DNA of 64,000 bases from Woodsholea maritima DSM 17123 (GTDB lineage: Bacteria; Pseudomonadota; Alphaproteobacteria; Caulobacterales; Maricaulaceae), in contig NZ_KB908057.1 in assembly GCF_000382325.1 (NCBI RefSeq), positions 302,783 through 366,782 on the forward strand, in the 5' to 3' direction. The notes under the pieces were generated by a model. The model saw only the letters and a program-made list of their open reading frames with translations, searched no databases and had not been told where the DNA came from. A program made the position numbers and the translations under genes. Every line of letters begins with the position of its first letter. Positions within the stretch are counted from its first letter, which is position 1. Below, in pieces: positions 43,546 to 51,524 of the stretch.

Positions 43546-44487
43546 TTATTCCGCGATGGCTTCACTGATGGGCTTTACAAAGCGCAAGGTCATGCGATCA
43601 GACTCGCCGATGGCGTCATAGGCCTCACGATCAAAGTCAGCGGCTTGTTCTTCACCGCGTGCAGCGCTGCGGCGAACCGGTGCCAAGGTCCAAACACCAA
43701 AGGGGTGATCGGCGGTATCGGCCGGATTGGCGTTCACTTCGCTGGCTTCAACGAATTCAAACCCGGCTTCTTGGGCGAGGGCGATGATATAATCCTGCTG
43801 GACATAGCCGCTGGCCGCGGTGGGGTCTTGCTCACGCGTGGCGGGTAAGCGGTGATCGACAACGCCTAAAATGCCGCCCGGCTTCAAGGCCGCATAGAAA
43901 TCGGCAAAGGCTTTTTCAGCATAGCCATCGCCCATCCAGTTGTGCGCATTGCGAAAGGTCAAAATCGCATCCACGCTACCGGCTTCAGCCAGCGCGCCGC
44001 TTTCAGCGCCCAGCGTGGTGTAGGCAACCTCGCCATAGTGTGGGGCGGAGAAGCGTTCTTTGAAGCCGTTCAAAAATTCAACGTGACGCTCATTATTCAT
44101 GTCGAAGGGATAAAGCGCAGCGACATAATGTCCGCCATTGGCGTGCACCCAAGGGGCCAGGATATGGGTGTACCAGCCGCTGCCCGGCCAGATTTCAATC
44201 ACCGTGCCGGACGGGTCAATGTCAAAGAAATCTAGGGTTTGTTGAGGGTGGCGCCACACATCGCGTTCGCGATCTTCATTGCGCCAATCCGCGGCGATGA
44301 CGGCGTCCAGCTGGCCATAATCAACGCCGTCCTGCATGGCGACAGGTGCGTTTTCTGGAGAGGCTTCGGTGCTCATACCGACTTCACCCATATCGCCGTC
44401 TGGGGCAGGGGTGGCCGGATCTTCTGGATTATTGCCACAGGCAGCCAGCACAAGGCTCAAAGCAGACATTGCGATCAGACGGTTCAT
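43546..44487 (-). CDS. Lipoprotein with methyltransferase fold
   Basis: The 313-residue protein starts with a lipoprotein signal peptide, MNRLIAMSALSLVLAAC, whose Cys would be lipidated. An acidic, proline-rich linker follows. The rest has a class I methyltransferase pattern: VIEIWPGSGWYTHILAPW as motif I, DAILTFRNAHNW and FYAALKPGGILGVVDHR. This resembles the COG4798-like exported methyltransferase family. SAM is not known in the periplasm, so the activity is unclear. The start at 44487 fits the lipobox and has GGGGG upstream; an ATG at 44535 would bury it. Confidence 0.85.
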   Translation of the reverse strand: MNRLIAMSALSLVLAACGNNPEDPATPAPDGDMGEVGMSTEASPENAPVAMQDGVDYGQLDAVIAADWRNEDRERDVWRHPQQTLDFFDIDPSGTVIEIWPGSGWYTHILAPWVHANGGHYVAALYPFDMNNERHVEFLNGFKERFSAPHYGEVAYTTLGAESGALAEAGSVDAILTFRNAHNWMGDGYAEKAFADFYAALKPGGILGVVDHRLPATREQDPTAASGYVQQDYIIALAQEAGFEFVEASEVNANPADTADHPFGVWTLAPVRRSAARGEEQAADFDREAYDAIGESDRMTLRFVKPISEAIAE

Positions 44488-44602
44488 AATTCCCCCACGG
44501 GTTTGGTACTTTAAAAAACAAGTGCGTGTTCGCACACGGCGCTAAGCTAGCAAATTTTATCACGATATCGAAACACATCTTGATCAGAAAAAATTGATCA
44601 CA

Positions 44603-44636
44603 CCCCCTTGCAAGCTCGGATTGCGCTTCCCAAGTA
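44603..44636 (+). promoter_or_regulatory. Heat-shock (RpoH-type) promoter
   Basis: CCCCCTTGCAA (44603-44613) resembles the -35 element CNCCCTTGAA, and CCCAAGTA (44629-44636), 15 bases later, resembles the -10 element CCCCATNTA. It lies about 130 bases before the small heat-shock gene. Confidence 0.55.
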
Positions 44637-44642
44637 AAACTC

Positions 44643-44764
44643 ACGAGGCCGCCAAATGGGGTCTCATCGCCGACGGGGCGCTGTGAATGCAGGCCTCGTC
44701 ATGTTAAACATAGGCATTGGTGTTGCCCAATGCTGTTTGATCGCTTCTAGGAAGGATTAGACGA
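44643..44764 (+). promoter_or_regulatory. Putative RNA thermometer in the 5' UTR
   Basis: The leader of the small heat-shock gene can fold into three hairpins. The first pairs ACGAGGCC (44643-44650) with GGCCTCGT (44692-44699). The second is GCATTGG-TGTTGC-CCAATGC (44714-44733). The third pairs ATC-g-CTTC (44740-44747, with a bulged G) with GAAGGAT (44751-44757), which hides the ribosome-binding site AGGAAGGA. This resembles ROSE-type thermometers of alphaproteobacterial heat-shock genes. Confidence 0.55.
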
Positions 44765-45238
44765 ATGCGTACTGTAGACTTTACCCCGCTCTATCGCACC
44801 ATTGTAGGCTTTGACCGTTTAGCCGATATGATGGACAGCGCCGCTAAGCAGGAAGCGGGATCAGGTTATCCCCCCTATAATATCGAGCAACTTGGTGAGC
44901 ATGAATACCAGATCGAACTGGCGGTAGCCGGTTTCGGTGAGGACGATCTCGTCGTTGAGGTTCAGGCCAATGTGCTCAGCGTCACTGGCAAAAAAGGCGG
45001 TGAAGAGCGCACTGAAGGGCGCAATTTCATTCATCGCGGTATTGCCGAGCGTTCGTTTGAGCGCCGCTATCACTTGGCTGACCATGTCCAGGTGCGTGAG
45101 GCATCCTTGAAAAACGGGCTTTTGCAGATCCGTTTGCAGCGCGAAATCCCTGAAGCCAAGAAGCCGCGCCAGATCACGATTAATTCCACTAAAGCCAAAG
45201 CCACTTTGATTGAGGGTGGAAAAGCCAGTGCAGCCTAA
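44765..45238 (+). CDS. Small heat-shock protein, Hsp20/IbpA family
   Basis: The 157-residue chaperone holds unfolded proteins until refolding. The N-terminus MRTVDFTPLYRTIVGFDRLA is IbpA-like. The alpha-crystallin domain spans about 38-130: YNIEQLGEHEYQIELAVAGF, VLSVTGKK and ASLKNGLLQIRLQREIPE. The conserved G-x-L motif is the LKNGLLQI segment. The ribosome-binding site AGGAAGGA sits in a hairpin, and a heat-shock promoter pattern is upstream, in line with heat control. Confidence 0.94.
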   Translation: MRTVDFTPLYRTIVGFDRLADMMDSAAKQEAGSGYPPYNIEQLGEHEYQIELAVAGFGEDDLVVEVQANVLSVTGKKGGEERTEGRNFIHRGIAERSFERRYHLADHVQVREASLKNGLLQIRLQREIPEAKKPRQITINSTKAKATLIEGGKASAA

Positions 45239-45360
45239 TCTTTAGCTCCCCCCTTAGAGATCTTGTAAGAGCTCTTGCGAGCGCATGTGCGGGTCTGCCC
45301 TATTCCCTCCCCTTGTAGGGTTTGACCGGCACGTGACGACAATTTCCCTCGATCGAACGT

Positions 45361-45402
45361 CAAATGCGATGAGTTTCCCCGGCTCATCGTATTTGGTGTT
45401 TT
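45361..45402 (+). terminator. Possible terminator after the Hsp20 gene
   Basis: CAAATGCGATGAG (45361-45373) pairs with CTCATCGTATTTG (45383-45395), 13 bp with one wobble, followed by GTGTTTT. It lies 122 bp past the Hsp20 stop and just beyond the convergent nadE end. The T run is short. Confidence 0.45.
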
Positions 45403-45406
45403 GCGA

Positions 45407-47464
45407 TTATAGCCCCAGCTCCGCTTTGAGGGCTTTCAATTCCTCCATCCAGATCCGAGAGGAGCTGTCGGAGGGCGCGCGCCAATCCCCGCGCGGGCTG
45501 AGGGCACCTGCCGCGCTGACCTTTGGGCCATTGGGCACGCAGGTCCGTTTAAACTGGCTGGTCTGATAGAAGCGCCAGATGAAAACCTCTAACCATTTCA
45601 ATAGCGTTTCAAGATCATAGGCGATCTTGTCGGCGTCCTTCATATGGGGAGGCCAGTGGCCGCGCTGGCGTTCGCCCCAGGCCTGATGGGCCAGGAAGGC
45701 GATCTTCTGCGGCCCAAACCCGGTGCGCACGGCATAGTGCAGATTGAAATCCTGCAAAGGATAAGGCCCGATTTTATCCTGAGTGCTTTGTAAAGGCGCG
45801 CCCTCTTCGACGGGCACTAGCTCGGGCGAGATTTCCGTCTCTAAAATCGCGAGCAAGGTCTGGGAGACCGCTTCGCCATAGAGGTTTTTATGGGCGCACC
45901 AGCGGATTAGATGCTGGATCAAAGTTTTCGCCACCCCGCTATTGACCGTGTAATGGGACATGTGATCGCCCACGCCATAGGTGCACCAGCCCAGCGCCAG
46001 TTCGGATAAATCCCCCGTGCCAATGACCAGACCATTGAGGTGATTAGCGAGGCGGAAGAGATAATCGGTGCGTAGGCCCGCCTGCACATTCTCAAAGGTG
46101 ATGTCATACTGCGCATGCCCCTCACTATAGGGATGGTCCAAATCGTCGAGCATTTGGCGTGCGGCGGGGCGGATATCAATCTCTTTAAAAGTAACGCCCA
46201 GACCTTCGATCAGGGCGATGGCTTGGGCCTTGGTTTGCGCGGATGTCGCAAAGCCAGGCAGGGTGACGGCGATAATGTCTTTACGCTCAAGGCCCAGCCG
46301 ATCAAAGGCTTGGGTCGTCACCAACAGCGCTTGGGTGGAATCAAGCCCGCCCGATACGCCGATGACGGCGCGTTTGATGCCGCTCATCTTCAGGCGCTGA
46401 GCCAGGGCCTGAACCTGAATATTATAAGCCTCATAGCAATCACTATCGAGCTTGGTGAGGTCATTGGGCACGAAGGGGAAGCGATCAATATCGCGCTTTA
46501 AAGGGATCTCAATCTCGCGCGGCGGGTTCAGCGTGAAGTTGATCCGGCGGAAACCTTTGAGGCGGTCATGCTCGCGCGCCGCATTATCTTTGAAGGAAGA
46601 TAGGCGCAGGCGCTCCTGCGTGATGCGTTCAAGATCGATATCAACGACGACATGGGTCGGCTCGATCTGAAAGCGTTCGCTTTCGCCCAGCTTGGTGCCG
46701 ATTTCATAGGCGCACAGCTGACCATCCCAGGCGACATCATTACTGCTCTCACCAAAGCCAGAGGCCGAATAGAGATAGGCGGCCATGGCTTTGCGCGATT
46801 GGGCATCAACCAGCAAATGCCGCTCATCCGACTTGCCGATGATAATGTTCGAGGCTGAAGGATTGGCAATGATGCTGGCCCCGGCGAGCGCGCCATAGAG
46901 GCTGGGTGAAATCGGGCTCCACAAATCTTCGCAAATCTCCACGAACAGGCGCAAATCTGGAATATCCTCGGCCTGGAAGATCAGATCGGCCCCGATCGCT
47001 ACGGTTTGGCCCGCAAAGCGGATCTCGCGCGCGCGCAAATGGCTGATATCGCTGAACCAGCGCTTTTCATAATATTCGCGGTAATTGGGCAGATAGGATT
47101 TGACGCACAGGCCCAGCAAAGTGCCGCGATGAATGACGGCCGCACAATTGAAGACCTGATCTTCGACCCGTACCGGCAGGCCGACGATTATGACGGGCAG
47201 GCGCGTGCGGCTATCCTCAATCAGGATTTTTAACTCAGCCTCGGCCCGATCAAGCAGGGTGCGTTGATGATGAAGATCATCCAGCGCATAGCCGGTGAGG
47301 GAAAGCTCGGGAAAGAGCGCCAGCGCGCAATGGTTATTATGAGCCTGATCGAGGAGGGCGAGGATCGCCTCACGATTGGCTTTGGGATCTGCGCTAGTCA
47401 GCACGGGCGCGTAAATGCCTGCGCGCGCAAAGCCATGGCGATAGAGATTGGAAAAGGCTGGCAT
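45407..47464 (-). CDS. nadE: Glutamine-dependent NAD+ synthase
   Basis: NadE makes NAD+ from deamido-NAD, ATP and glutamine. The 685-residue protein has an N-terminal amidase (CN-hydrolase) domain with the triad E53 (FPELSLTGY), K122 (KSYLPNYREYYEKRW) and C178 (EICEDLW). The C-terminal synthetase has the P-loop SGGLDST (371-377) and GTGDLSELALGWCTYG. It is the long form. The start at 47464 follows GGGAG with seven bases between; an earlier ATG at 47497 lacks such a site. Confidence 0.96.
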   Translation of the reverse strand: MPAFSNLYRHGFARAGIYAPVLTSADPKANREAILALLDQAHNNHCALALFPELSLTGYALDDLHHQRTLLDRAEAELKILIEDSRTRLPVIIVGLPVRVEDQVFNCAAVIHRGTLLGLCVKSYLPNYREYYEKRWFSDISHLRAREIRFAGQTVAIGADLIFQAEDIPDLRLFVEICEDLWSPISPSLYGALAGASIIANPSASNIIIGKSDERHLLVDAQSRKAMAAYLYSASGFGESSNDVAWDGQLCAYEIGTKLGESERFQIEPTHVVVDIDLERITQERLRLSSFKDNAAREHDRLKGFRRINFTLNPPREIEIPLKRDIDRFPFVPNDLTKLDSDCYEAYNIQVQALAQRLKMSGIKRAVIGVSGGLDSTQALLVTTQAFDRLGLERKDIIAVTLPGFATSAQTKAQAIALIEGLGVTFKEIDIRPAARQMLDDLDHPYSEGHAQYDITFENVQAGLRTDYLFRLANHLNGLVIGTGDLSELALGWCTYGVGDHMSHYTVNSGVAKTLIQHLIRWCAHKNLYGEAVSQTLLAILETEISPELVPVEEGAPLQSTQDKIGPYPLQDFNLHYAVRTGFGPQKIAFLAHQAWGERQRGHWPPHMKDADKIAYDLETLLKWLEVFIWRFYQTSQFKRTCVPNGPKVSAAGALSPRGDWRAPSDSSSRIWMEELKALKAELGL

Positions 47465-47554
47465 GGCGGTGCTCCCGCAAAACTGTCTTATGCTCAAGAG
47501 GAGTATATATAGGGCCTGCAGGTCAGATGCAATTGGGCAGAGCTGAAGGCGCGT

Positions 47555-48865
47555 TTAGCCGACGCGTGCCAAGGGGACATCCACCGCGCCGGCCAGGCTG
47601 GCGACTTGCAGGCTGAAACCTTCAGGCAGTGTCGCACCGGTAAAGCACGAGCCATTGAAATTGGCGCGCCGCACATCGGCCTTTTCTAGATTGATGTAGG
47701 AAAGATCCGCGCCCGAGGCGACGACATCGCGCAAATCGGCTTCGCTTAAATCGGCATAGCGTAGGCTTGCCGCGGCAAGGCTGACCGCCAGGCGCCGGTC
47801 ATTGGGTAGGATCAGCGCGCTGAGTTTTGCCCCGCGTAGATCGGCATTGTTGAGCTTGGCCCCAGACAGATCCGCGCCGCGTAGATCCGCCCCGCGCAGG
47901 CACGCCATGCGAAGATCGGCGCGCGCCAGCTTGGCCGCTTGCAAATGCGCGCCTTCCAAATCCAGGCCATAAAGCGTTGCGCCATTGGCGCTGAGCCCGG
48001 TGAGGTTGCGATTGGCCAGCGAGGAGAGGGCGCGTAGATCGCGGCGATCAAAATTCGCCAGCGCGCCGTTCTGGCCATGGGTTTCGCAAAAAGCGGCATG
48101 ATCGGAAATCATTGACCAGGCTTTGGCGATATTGGTGCCCCAGGGCTCGCCCACGGGCGCATCGGTCAGTGCGCCTTCGGTAATGACCCCTTGCAGGCGC
48201 GCGCGCTCCATCTTCACGCCCACCAGAACGGCATCGCTCATATCGGCATCAGAAAGATCGGCATCGCATAAATCCGCCCCTTCCAGATTGGCACCAGAAA
48301 AGCGCGAGCCGCGCAAATTGGCCCGCGTCAGGCGCGCCCCGATCAGAATGGCATCGGAGAAATCAGCTTGTTGGGCCATGACGCCCGCCATTTTGGTCTG
48401 GGTCAGGTTCGCGCCTTTAAAAGTGGTTTCGCCCAAATCCCCGGCGCGGTCTTCATGCTTGATCATGGCCAGGCCGCGATCACGATCGACTTGGGCAATG
48501 GCCCCTTCGCGCAGATCCGCCTGGGTGAGGTCAGCCCCTGTAAGGTTTGAGCCGCGTAAGAGGCAGCCGCGCATATCCGCGCGCCGCAAATCCGCGCCCG
48601 AGAGCTGAACCCGGCGCATATCGCAGGCGAACATGATGGCATTGGTTAAGATGGCCATCGCGAAATTGGCCCCGCCTAAAGACGCGCCTGAAAAGTTCGC
48701 ATCGGCGAGATTGCGGTTGGATAGGCTGAGCCCATCGAGAATTTTATAGGAAAAATTGGCGCGTCCACCGCCGGGCCGACCGGTTAAAAAGCGCTCATGG
48801 CGATCACAGATATGATCGACCTCAGCCTGGTTCAAGCGCTCATAAACTACTGTGCCGCCAATCAT
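47555..48865 (-). CDS. Pentapeptide-repeat protein
   Basis: The 436-residue protein is mostly A(D/N)LXX repeats, which build a right-handed beta-helix with square cross-section. Three repeat blocks are visible: about 40-125, 145-235 and 285-425. They are separated by two linkers without repeats, QVDRDRGLAMIKHEDRAGD and a longer one containing GEPWGTNIAKAWSMISDHAA. The C-terminus lacks the helices of gyrase-protecting pentapeptide proteins such as Qnr. No signal peptide. The role is unknown; repeat proteins of this type often act as scaffolds. Confidence 0.88.
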   Translation of the reverse strand: MIGGTVVYERLNQAEVDHICDRHERFLTGRPGGGRANFSYKILDGLSLSNRNLADANFSGASLGGANFAMAILTNAIMFACDMRRVQLSGADLRRADMRGCLLRGSNLTGADLTQADLREGAIAQVDRDRGLAMIKHEDRAGDLGETTFKGANLTQTKMAGVMAQQADFSDAILIGARLTRANLRGSRFSGANLEGADLCDADLSDADMSDAVLVGVKMERARLQGVITEGALTDAPVGEPWGTNIAKAWSMISDHAAFCETHGQNGALANFDRRDLRALSSLANRNLTGLSANGATLYGLDLEGAHLQAAKLARADLRMACLRGADLRGADLSGAKLNNADLRGAKLSALILPNDRRLAVSLAAASLRYADLSEADLRDVVASGADLSYINLEKADVRRANFNGSCFTGATLPEGFSLQVASLAGAVDVPLARVG

Positions 48866-48949
48866 TAAACGCTCAAACCTTCCACCCTCAACCGCGTATC
48901 GGGCCCCATAAGCGCTTTACGGTAAGGAAAGGGGCTTAACAGGGCGTTT

Positions 48950-49567
48950 CTAGGGCTGTTTTTCCCGTTTAGACCCTACGGTTCCTTGGGGATGGACCTG
49001 AAGGCGTGAAATGCCCTTCTGGCCCAGCTGCACGAGATGCGCGTCGAGATCCTCATGACTATGGGGCTTTAGGCACGCTTCGTAAAGATGGGCGCGTTCG
49101 TCTTCATAGACAAGCGGTTTGCCGGTTCTGACCCGATGAAAAAAACCTGCATTCAAGTCTAAAGCGTCACGTTCTCGCACGCCTGTGGTGAGCGCGATCC
49201 CAGCGGCTTGCAGCTTGGCGAGGCCGCGTCCATCCACTTGGGGGAAGGGGTCCAGGCAGGCAATGACCACGCGCGCCACTTTGGCACGGATCAGATGATC
49301 GGCGCAGGGCGGGGTTTTACCATGATGGGCACAAGGTTCTAGGCTGACATAGGCCGTTGCGCCCTGCGCCGCGTCTCCGGCCGCGTCTAGTGCGCGCGCT
49401 TCGCCATGGGGGCGCCCGCCAGGGCCGGTGACCCCAGTAGCGATGATCACCCCGTCTTTGACGAGCACACAGCCGACCGCCGGGTTAGGGGCGGTGGAGC
49501 CCAGCGCCTGATAGGCCAGCGCCAGGCTTAGATCCATAAATCGCTTATCGCTAAGCGCTTGCGTCAT
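48950..49567 (-). CDS. ribD: RibD-type deaminase with deleted reductase domain
   Basis: RibD normally joins a pyrimidine deaminase to a reductase in riboflavin synthesis (about 360 residues). This protein has only 205. The deaminase domain is complete: zinc motifs HGEARAL and PCAHHGKTPPC are present. After TGKPLVYEDERA the large reductase core is missing and the protein resumes with DLDAHLVQLGQKGISRLQV, which resembles the end region of a reductase. So an internal deletion is likely. Whether riboflavin reduction is done elsewhere is unknown. The gene overlaps the end of gpmA by 4 bp (ATGA). Confidence 0.8.
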   Translation of the reverse strand: MTQALSDKRFMDLSLALAYQALGSTAPNPAVGCVLVKDGVIIATGVTGPGGRPHGEARALDAAGDAAQGATAYVSLEPCAHHGKTPPCADHLIRAKVARVVIACLDPFPQVDGRGLAKLQAAGIALTTGVRERDALDLNAGFFHRVRTGKPLVYEDERAHLYEACLKPHSHEDLDAHLVQLGQKGISRLQVHPQGTVGSKREKQP

Positions 49568-50292
49568 ACGGCAGCGGGAATGGGCGGAAGACCGGTGGCG
49601 CGGTCTTCATCCAGATACCGCACATCCACGGGGCGCAGCCCCTCCATCTCGATCAGCAAGGGATTGCCGGTTGGGGCCTCAATCTCCATGATCTGGTTTT
49701 GATCCAGCTGGAACAGCATTTTCACCAGGGCGCGCAGCGAATTGCCGTGGGCCGCAATGATCACGTCTTCACCGGCCAGAATTTTCGGCGCAATGGCGTT
49801 TTCCCAATAAGGCGCTACACGCTCCAGGGTGGTTTTCAGGCTCTCGCTTAGCGGCAGATCTTTGACATCAACATGACTATAGCGCGGATCAAAGCGCGCA
49901 TGACGCTCATCATCCAGCGGCAGGGCGGGCGGAGGCGTGTCATAAGAACGACGCCAGATATGAACCATATCCTCGCCATGTTGCTGGGCCGTCTCAGATT
50001 TATTGAGCCCGGTCAGAAGTCCGTAATGACGCTCATTCAAACGCCAATGCTTTTCAACCGGGATCCAGACGCGATCCAGCTCTTCCAAAGACAGCCAGCA
50101 GGTGCGAATGGCGCGTTTAAGATAGCTGGCAAACGCATAGGTCGGGGCAAAGCCCGCATCCTTCATCAACTGGCCCGATTGGCGGGCCTGAGCTTCGCCT
50201 TCGGCGGTCAGATTAACATCGACCCAGCCGGTAAAGCGATTTTCCAGATTCCATTCACTTTGGCCGTGGCGCAATAAAACAAGACGGGTCAT
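49564..50292 (-). CDS. gpmA: 2,3-bisphosphoglycerate-dependent phosphoglycerate mutase
   Basis: GpmA interconverts 3- and 2-phosphoglycerate in glycolysis. The 242-residue protein has the phosphohistidine motif LLRHGQSEWN at the N-terminus, LNERHYGLLTGLNKSE with the active-site Glu, and IAAHGNSLRALVK with the second His. The length matches the family. The start at 50292 follows GAGG. It is the first gene of an operon with the shortened ribD. Confidence 0.95.
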   Translation of the reverse strand: MTRLVLLRHGQSEWNLENRFTGWVDVNLTAEGEAQARQSGQLMKDAGFAPTYAFASYLKRAIRTCWLSLEELDRVWIPVEKHWRLNERHYGLLTGLNKSETAQQHGEDMVHIWRRSYDTPPPALPLDDERHARFDPRYSHVDVKDLPLSESLKTTLERVAPYWENAIAPKILAGEDVIIAAHGNSLRALVKMLFQLDQNQIMEIEAPTGNPLLIEMEGLRPVDVRYLDEDRATGLPPIPAAV

Positions 50293-50451
50293 GATCCAGC
50301 CTCTTATGATCAAATCTTCAAGGTTTACCTGCGTCCATACTCGGTTTTGGGCCTCAGCGCGAGCCCCGGACTGCGCGAATGTGGCTTTTGCTAGAAAGCC
50401 TGGCCCTCACCTGCTAGAGCCTAATAAGATACAGACTTAAGGGAGGCCTAT

Positions 50452-51420
50452 ATGGATCAGGACCGCTTATTGAGCGCCATGCGCCGGACTTTGGCCATTG
50501 AAGCTGAAGGCTTGAAGGTTCTTGAAGACAGCCTCAATGGCGATGCGGTTAAGGTCGTCGAGTTGATTGCGGGCCTGAAGGGGCGCCTTATCTGTGCCGG
50601 GGTCGGCAAATCCGGCCATGTCGCGCGCAAGATCGCGGCCACCTTGGCCTCGACCGGCACGCCTGCACAATATGTCCACCCTTCTGAAGCTTCCCATGGC
50701 GATATGGGGATGATCACCCAGCATGATGGCGTGCTGGCCCTCTCCAAGTCTGGTGAAACCAAGGAATTGGGCGATATGATCGCCTATTGTCGGCGCTTTG
50801 GCGTGCCTTTGATCGCGATGACGACGGGGGCGCAATCGAGCCTCGCCAAGGGCGCTGATCACCTCTTGCTTTTACCCAATGTTCCCGAAGCGTGTGGGGA
50901 GACCCGCGCACCGACCACCTCAACCACTTTGCAGATCGCGCTGGGGGATGCTTTGGCGGTGGCTTTGATTGAAGCCAAAGGCTTTACCGCGCAAGACTTT
51001 GGCGTTTTCCATCCGGGTGGTGCTTTGGGCGCGGCCTTGCTGAGCGTGGAAAACTTGATGCATCGCGGTGATGTCTTACCTCTGGTGTCCGAAGACGCCT
51101 TGATGAGTGAAGTGTTGTTGGTGATGAGCCAAAAGGGCTTTGGCTGCGTGGGTGTGCTGCATGCGGATAAAACCCTCGGTGGGATTATCACCGATGGGGA
51201 TTTGCGCCGGCATATGGGGAGCGATCTTTTAGGCTTACCGGCTAAGGCCGTGATGACGGCCAATCCCACGACGGTGCATCCCGATATTCTCGCTGCATCT
51301 GCGCTTCGCTTGATGACAGCCGGGACGCGCAAAATTTTACAGATCTTTGTTGTCGATGACGCAAACCGTCCGCAGGGTCTGATCCATATTCACGATCTGT
51401 TGCGGGCTGGAATTTCGTAA
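50452..51420 (+). CDS. kdsD: Arabinose-5-phosphate isomerase, KpsF/GutQ family
   Basis: KdsD converts ribulose 5-phosphate to arabinose 5-phosphate, the first step of Kdo synthesis for lipopolysaccharide. The 322-residue protein has an N-terminal SIS domain (GVGKSGHVARKIAATLAST, HPSEASHGDMGM) and a C-terminal pair of CBS domains (about 205-320), including GIITDGDLRRHM. The HPGGALG segment between them is typical. AGGGAGG precedes the ATG. It is the first gene of the surface-sugar block. Confidence 0.94.
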   Translation: MDQDRLLSAMRRTLAIEAEGLKVLEDSLNGDAVKVVELIAGLKGRLICAGVGKSGHVARKIAATLASTGTPAQYVHPSEASHGDMGMITQHDGVLALSKSGETKELGDMIAYCRRFGVPLIAMTTGAQSSLAKGADHLLLLPNVPEACGETRAPTTSTTLQIALGDALAVALIEAKGFTAQDFGVFHPGGALGAALLSVENLMHRGDVLPLVSEDALMSEVLLVMSQKGFGCVGVLHADKTLGGIITDGDLRRHMGSDLLGLPAKAVMTANPTTVHPDILAASALRLMTAGTRKILQIFVVDDANRPQGLIHIHDLLRAGIS

Positions 51421-51524
51421 GGTGCAGGCGGGTTTTTTGGAGCTTTGAAGAAAGTCTTGACCCGCGAAGCGGTAAATGCTGATTGCCATCTCACAGTTAA
51501 CTTCACTACCTAAGGGGGGTCTCC

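Noticed and set aside
47555-48865. Qnr-like quinolone-protection protein
   Set aside because: The repeat blocks are interrupted, the protein is about twice the Qnr size, and the C-terminal dimer helix is absent.
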